A DNA stretch of 64,000 bases, from assembly GCF_000182925.2 (NCBI RefSeq), contig NC_026502.1:496001-560000 (forward strand), read 5' to 3'. Position numbers and translations under genes: made by a program. Positions 61,916 to 64,000 of this stretch are shown piece after piece; positions within the stretch are counted from its first letter, which is position 1, and each line of letters opens with the position of its first letter. The notes below the pieces were generated by a model. The model saw nothing but the letters and a program-made list of their open reading frames with translations, was not told where the DNA came from and made no database searches. This DNA is from Neurospora crassa OR74A (taxonomy: Eukaryota > Ascomycota > Sordariomycetes > Sordariales > Sordariaceae).

Positions 61916-62509
61916 GTTGGGTGCTTTACGATGGGCAGCGACAGCTGTCAGTGAAGTAACGATATAATTGTCTGATAGTATAGACGATGGTCGCTTGCAC
62001 CTTGGGGAAAAGCTGGCATAACAACTGAATCTCACGGGGAGCCTTCCGTCGATTTGTGTGAGCTGCTCTCATTGTTCTGTGGTCAACTCAGTCGTGAGGG
62101 ACACGTTAGCATTGCCACCTCTAGGAATAGTTGGGCATACGGTTGGGCTTATCATTAGGCATTCTTACGAGGCTGGGGGGCCGGTGACTGTCGAACAGGG
62201 AACCTCCATTTCCACCACTCAACAACGAGGGCGCAGTTCGAGGCTGCCGTGATGTGCGGCGCATTGCCCCACTTCTCGCTGTGTTCAGCTGGTGGAAAGT
62301 GCAATGGTTTTTTCTGGTCTTCCCCCTTTCTTCCAATCAACCAACCTCCAACTCTACCACGAACCCACTTGTGAGCAACCATTGTGACTGCACTGGACAC
62401 TTCCCACCAAATTACCTACCATTTCCTTTTCGCATCATCGCATCGGTTTCAACATTCACGATATGGTCGAGTACAGGTAACGGATATCTGCCGTCCGCAG
62501 TTCATCGAA
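61916..62509. promoter_or_regulatory. Divergent promoter region of the PNP-effector/NLR pair
   Basis: A 594-bp interval between outward-facing start codons, so both promoters lie here and co-regulation is plausible. Short ORFs in it have no domain. Alternative upstream in-frame ATGs (62035 for the effector, 62384 for the receptor) would shrink it to under 350 bp. Confidence 0.6.
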
Positions 62510-64000
62510 ATGTCGACTCGACAGTCTGGAGACGGCGGTATTGACGGTAACACTGTGAATGGCCGCGTCGCCGGCCATAACGTTATGGTTGGTGGGATCA
62601 GTGCTGTCAATGGTGGTTACAACTTTGTCCTTCATGGAGACAACCACTTCTACCCACCCAGCGCATCCAACGAGGTCCGCAAGTCGGTCAAACCCTTTGC
62701 TCAACTCTATTTTCCCCGCAATGAAGACTTTATTGAACGACCGGACATCACAGAATGGCTGGAAAAAACGCTGAAGAACCCAGGAAGCCGCGCTGCGCTC
62801 TGGGGACTCGGTGGAATAGGGTAAGCTTCCAGGTATCTGATAAGTTAAACACTTCTGTGAGGCACTATGTACTAATTTCAATGGGTTACTACCTCCAGAA
62901 AGTCACAATTTGCCATTCGATACGCTCAAGACCTCGAACAGAGATCGCCTGAAACATTCATTTTCTGGATCTACGCCCGCACCAGGGATCTATTCATTAC
63001 CGGCTATCGCGAAATTGCAGAAAAACTGGGACTCCTCCCTGACCCTTCTGAAGCTGATGAGACCGTCCTCCTGGCTGTACGTGACTGGTGCAATGAGAAC
63101 AAGCAATGGCTCATGATCCTGGACAACGCCGATGATGCCACCATCTTCATGAATACAACGACCAGCGAGTGTGGTGCTAGCGAGGACGGCTCGGCAATCA
63201 AGGGTAAACCCCTTTCCGAGTTTCTGCCTTGCGGTCAAACTGGAAATCTTCTGATCACATCACGAGACAAAGCAGTCGCTCAATTCTTGGCGGGGAAGTG
63301 GAACGCTCGAGATGTACCAGCCATGACTGAACATGAGGCAATACAGCTCCTACGGAAGAAGCTCAGGGATTATAATGATGAGGACTGCGAGGTCGCTCTG
63401 GTCCAGGCCCTCGACTGTATCCCCCTGGCTATCACGCAAGCAGCATCTTACATTGCGTTCGAAGAAGACACTGGCTTGACAACTCCGGCAACGTACTTGG
63501 AACTGTTCAGGATGAGTGATCAAGAGAGGGTCAGCCTTTTGAGTGAGGCGACGGTGTACGATCCTTTCCGCGAACCCGGCACATCCCCTGCCGTTGTTAC
63601 CACGTGGAAAATCACATTTAGCCGAATCAAGGAAACGAACGCCGATGCCACCTGGCTCCTTTCGCTGATGAGCTTCTTTCATAATCAAGAAATTCCACTG
63701 TGGATTCTTGAGAAGATATACGCATATCGGACTGATGAAGACGCTGGTAAAGCACTTACGAAGGATCTTAGTTTGTTGTGTCGCTATTCTCTTGTCACTC
63801 GCTTCCGAATTCGGGATGGGGATAGAAAGGAGCGTCATGATGCAACCTCCCGGTCCCAACAGTATCAGATGCATGCTTTGGTACAAGCGTGTACTCGCGC
63901 GTGGCTTGAGGAATCAGGGAAGAAAGATTCGTTTCAATGGAATTTCATCAAATTCCTGGGGGCATTTCATCCCGACCCGTGTTTCGAAACCTGGACAAGA
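62510..64000 (+). CDS. NB-ARC NOD-like receptor with N-terminal amyloid-like motif (partial, runs off window)
   Basis: Exon 1 is 62510-62820; a 78-nt intron (GTAAGC..CCAG) follows; exon 2 runs from 62899 past the window end. The first 471 residues are visible. Residues 14-45 carry the motif shared with the neighbouring PNP protein. A linker (FYPPSASNEVRKSVKPFAQL, YFPRNEDFIERPDITEWLEK) leads into the NB-ARC ATPase: P-loop GLGGIGKSQ (99-107, split by the intron at Gly104), Walker B WLMILDNADD (174-183), NLLITSRDK (220-228), GLPL-like CIPLA (277-281) and an MHD-region equivalent MHALVQ (428-433). Fungal NB-ARC proteins of this type usually end in TPR or other repeats that sense ligands, expected beyond 64000. 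There is no separate N-terminal effector domain, as in receptors that signal through a separate effector via an amyloid motif. Confidence 0.9.
62549..62644 (+). other. Candidate amyloid-signalling motif, receptor copy (residues 14-45)
   Basis: The 32-residue segment begins NTVNGRVAGHNVMVGG and ends YNFVLHGDN, at the very N-terminus of the NLR. Identities with the effector copy are G, V, G, NV, GG, GG, N, V and GDN at the same spacing. The codons differ widely between the copies, so the match is at protein level and not a recent DNA duplication. Confidence 0.72.

Overview
The window is nuclear DNA of a filamentous ascomycete, almost certainly Neurospora crassa or a very close relative. The evidence is: short GT..AG introns (mostly 50-110 nt) with CTAAC-like branch sites; a 397-residue orotidine 5'-phosphate decarboxylase carrying the Sordariales-type internal insertion (pyr-4); a p150-Glued dynactin gene matching ro-3, a locus linked to pyr-4 on N. 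crassa linkage group II; and a DNA transposon whose changes look like repeat-induced point mutation (RIP). The species and linkage assignment comes from recall, not from a search.

Layout: 0-9.7 kb holds a ceramide fatty-acid 2-hydroxylase (scs7 type), an RBM39/Rsd1-type splicing factor and an unrecognised 719-residue protein. 9.7-11.6 kb is rich in simple repeats. A reverse-strand Zn2Cys6 transcription factor and reverse-strand pyr-4 fill 11.9-17.4 kb. From 17.4 to 26.8 kb I see no convincing gene, only a relict Tc1/mariner transposon (20651-22049) with matching terminal inverted repeats. From 26.8 to 34.9 kb lie a CCCH/NYN-like protein, the SRP subunit Sec65/SRP19, one doubtful ORF and a HET-domain protein. 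From 36 to 60 kb is a block of conserved cell-machinery genes: dynactin p150 (ro-3), RuvB-like 1, a very low-complexity HMG-box factor, a nucleoside hydrolase, TAF4 and the pre-mRNA 3'-end endonuclease Ysh1.

The most interesting part is the right edge (60.6-64.0 kb). A PNP/UDP-phosphorylase-fold protein (reverse strand) and an NB-ARC NOD-like receptor (forward strand, running off the window) are transcribed divergently from a shared 594-bp interval. The last ~40 residues of the phosphorylase protein and the first ~45 residues of the receptor carry the same Gly/Asn/Val motif (14 of 32 positions identical, no gaps). This is the architecture of fungal amyloid-signalling pairs such as HET-S/NWD2, in which a receptor's N-terminal motif templates amyloid folding of an effector's C-terminal motif. 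Here the effector would be a nucleotide- or nucleoside-cleaving enzyme rather than a membrane-disrupting HeLo protein. Together with the HET gene at 32.8 kb, the window holds two candidate non-self-recognition or cell-death loci around housekeeping genes.

Exon boundaries were read by eye from splice signals, frame continuity and protein motifs. Untranslated ends are not mapped.
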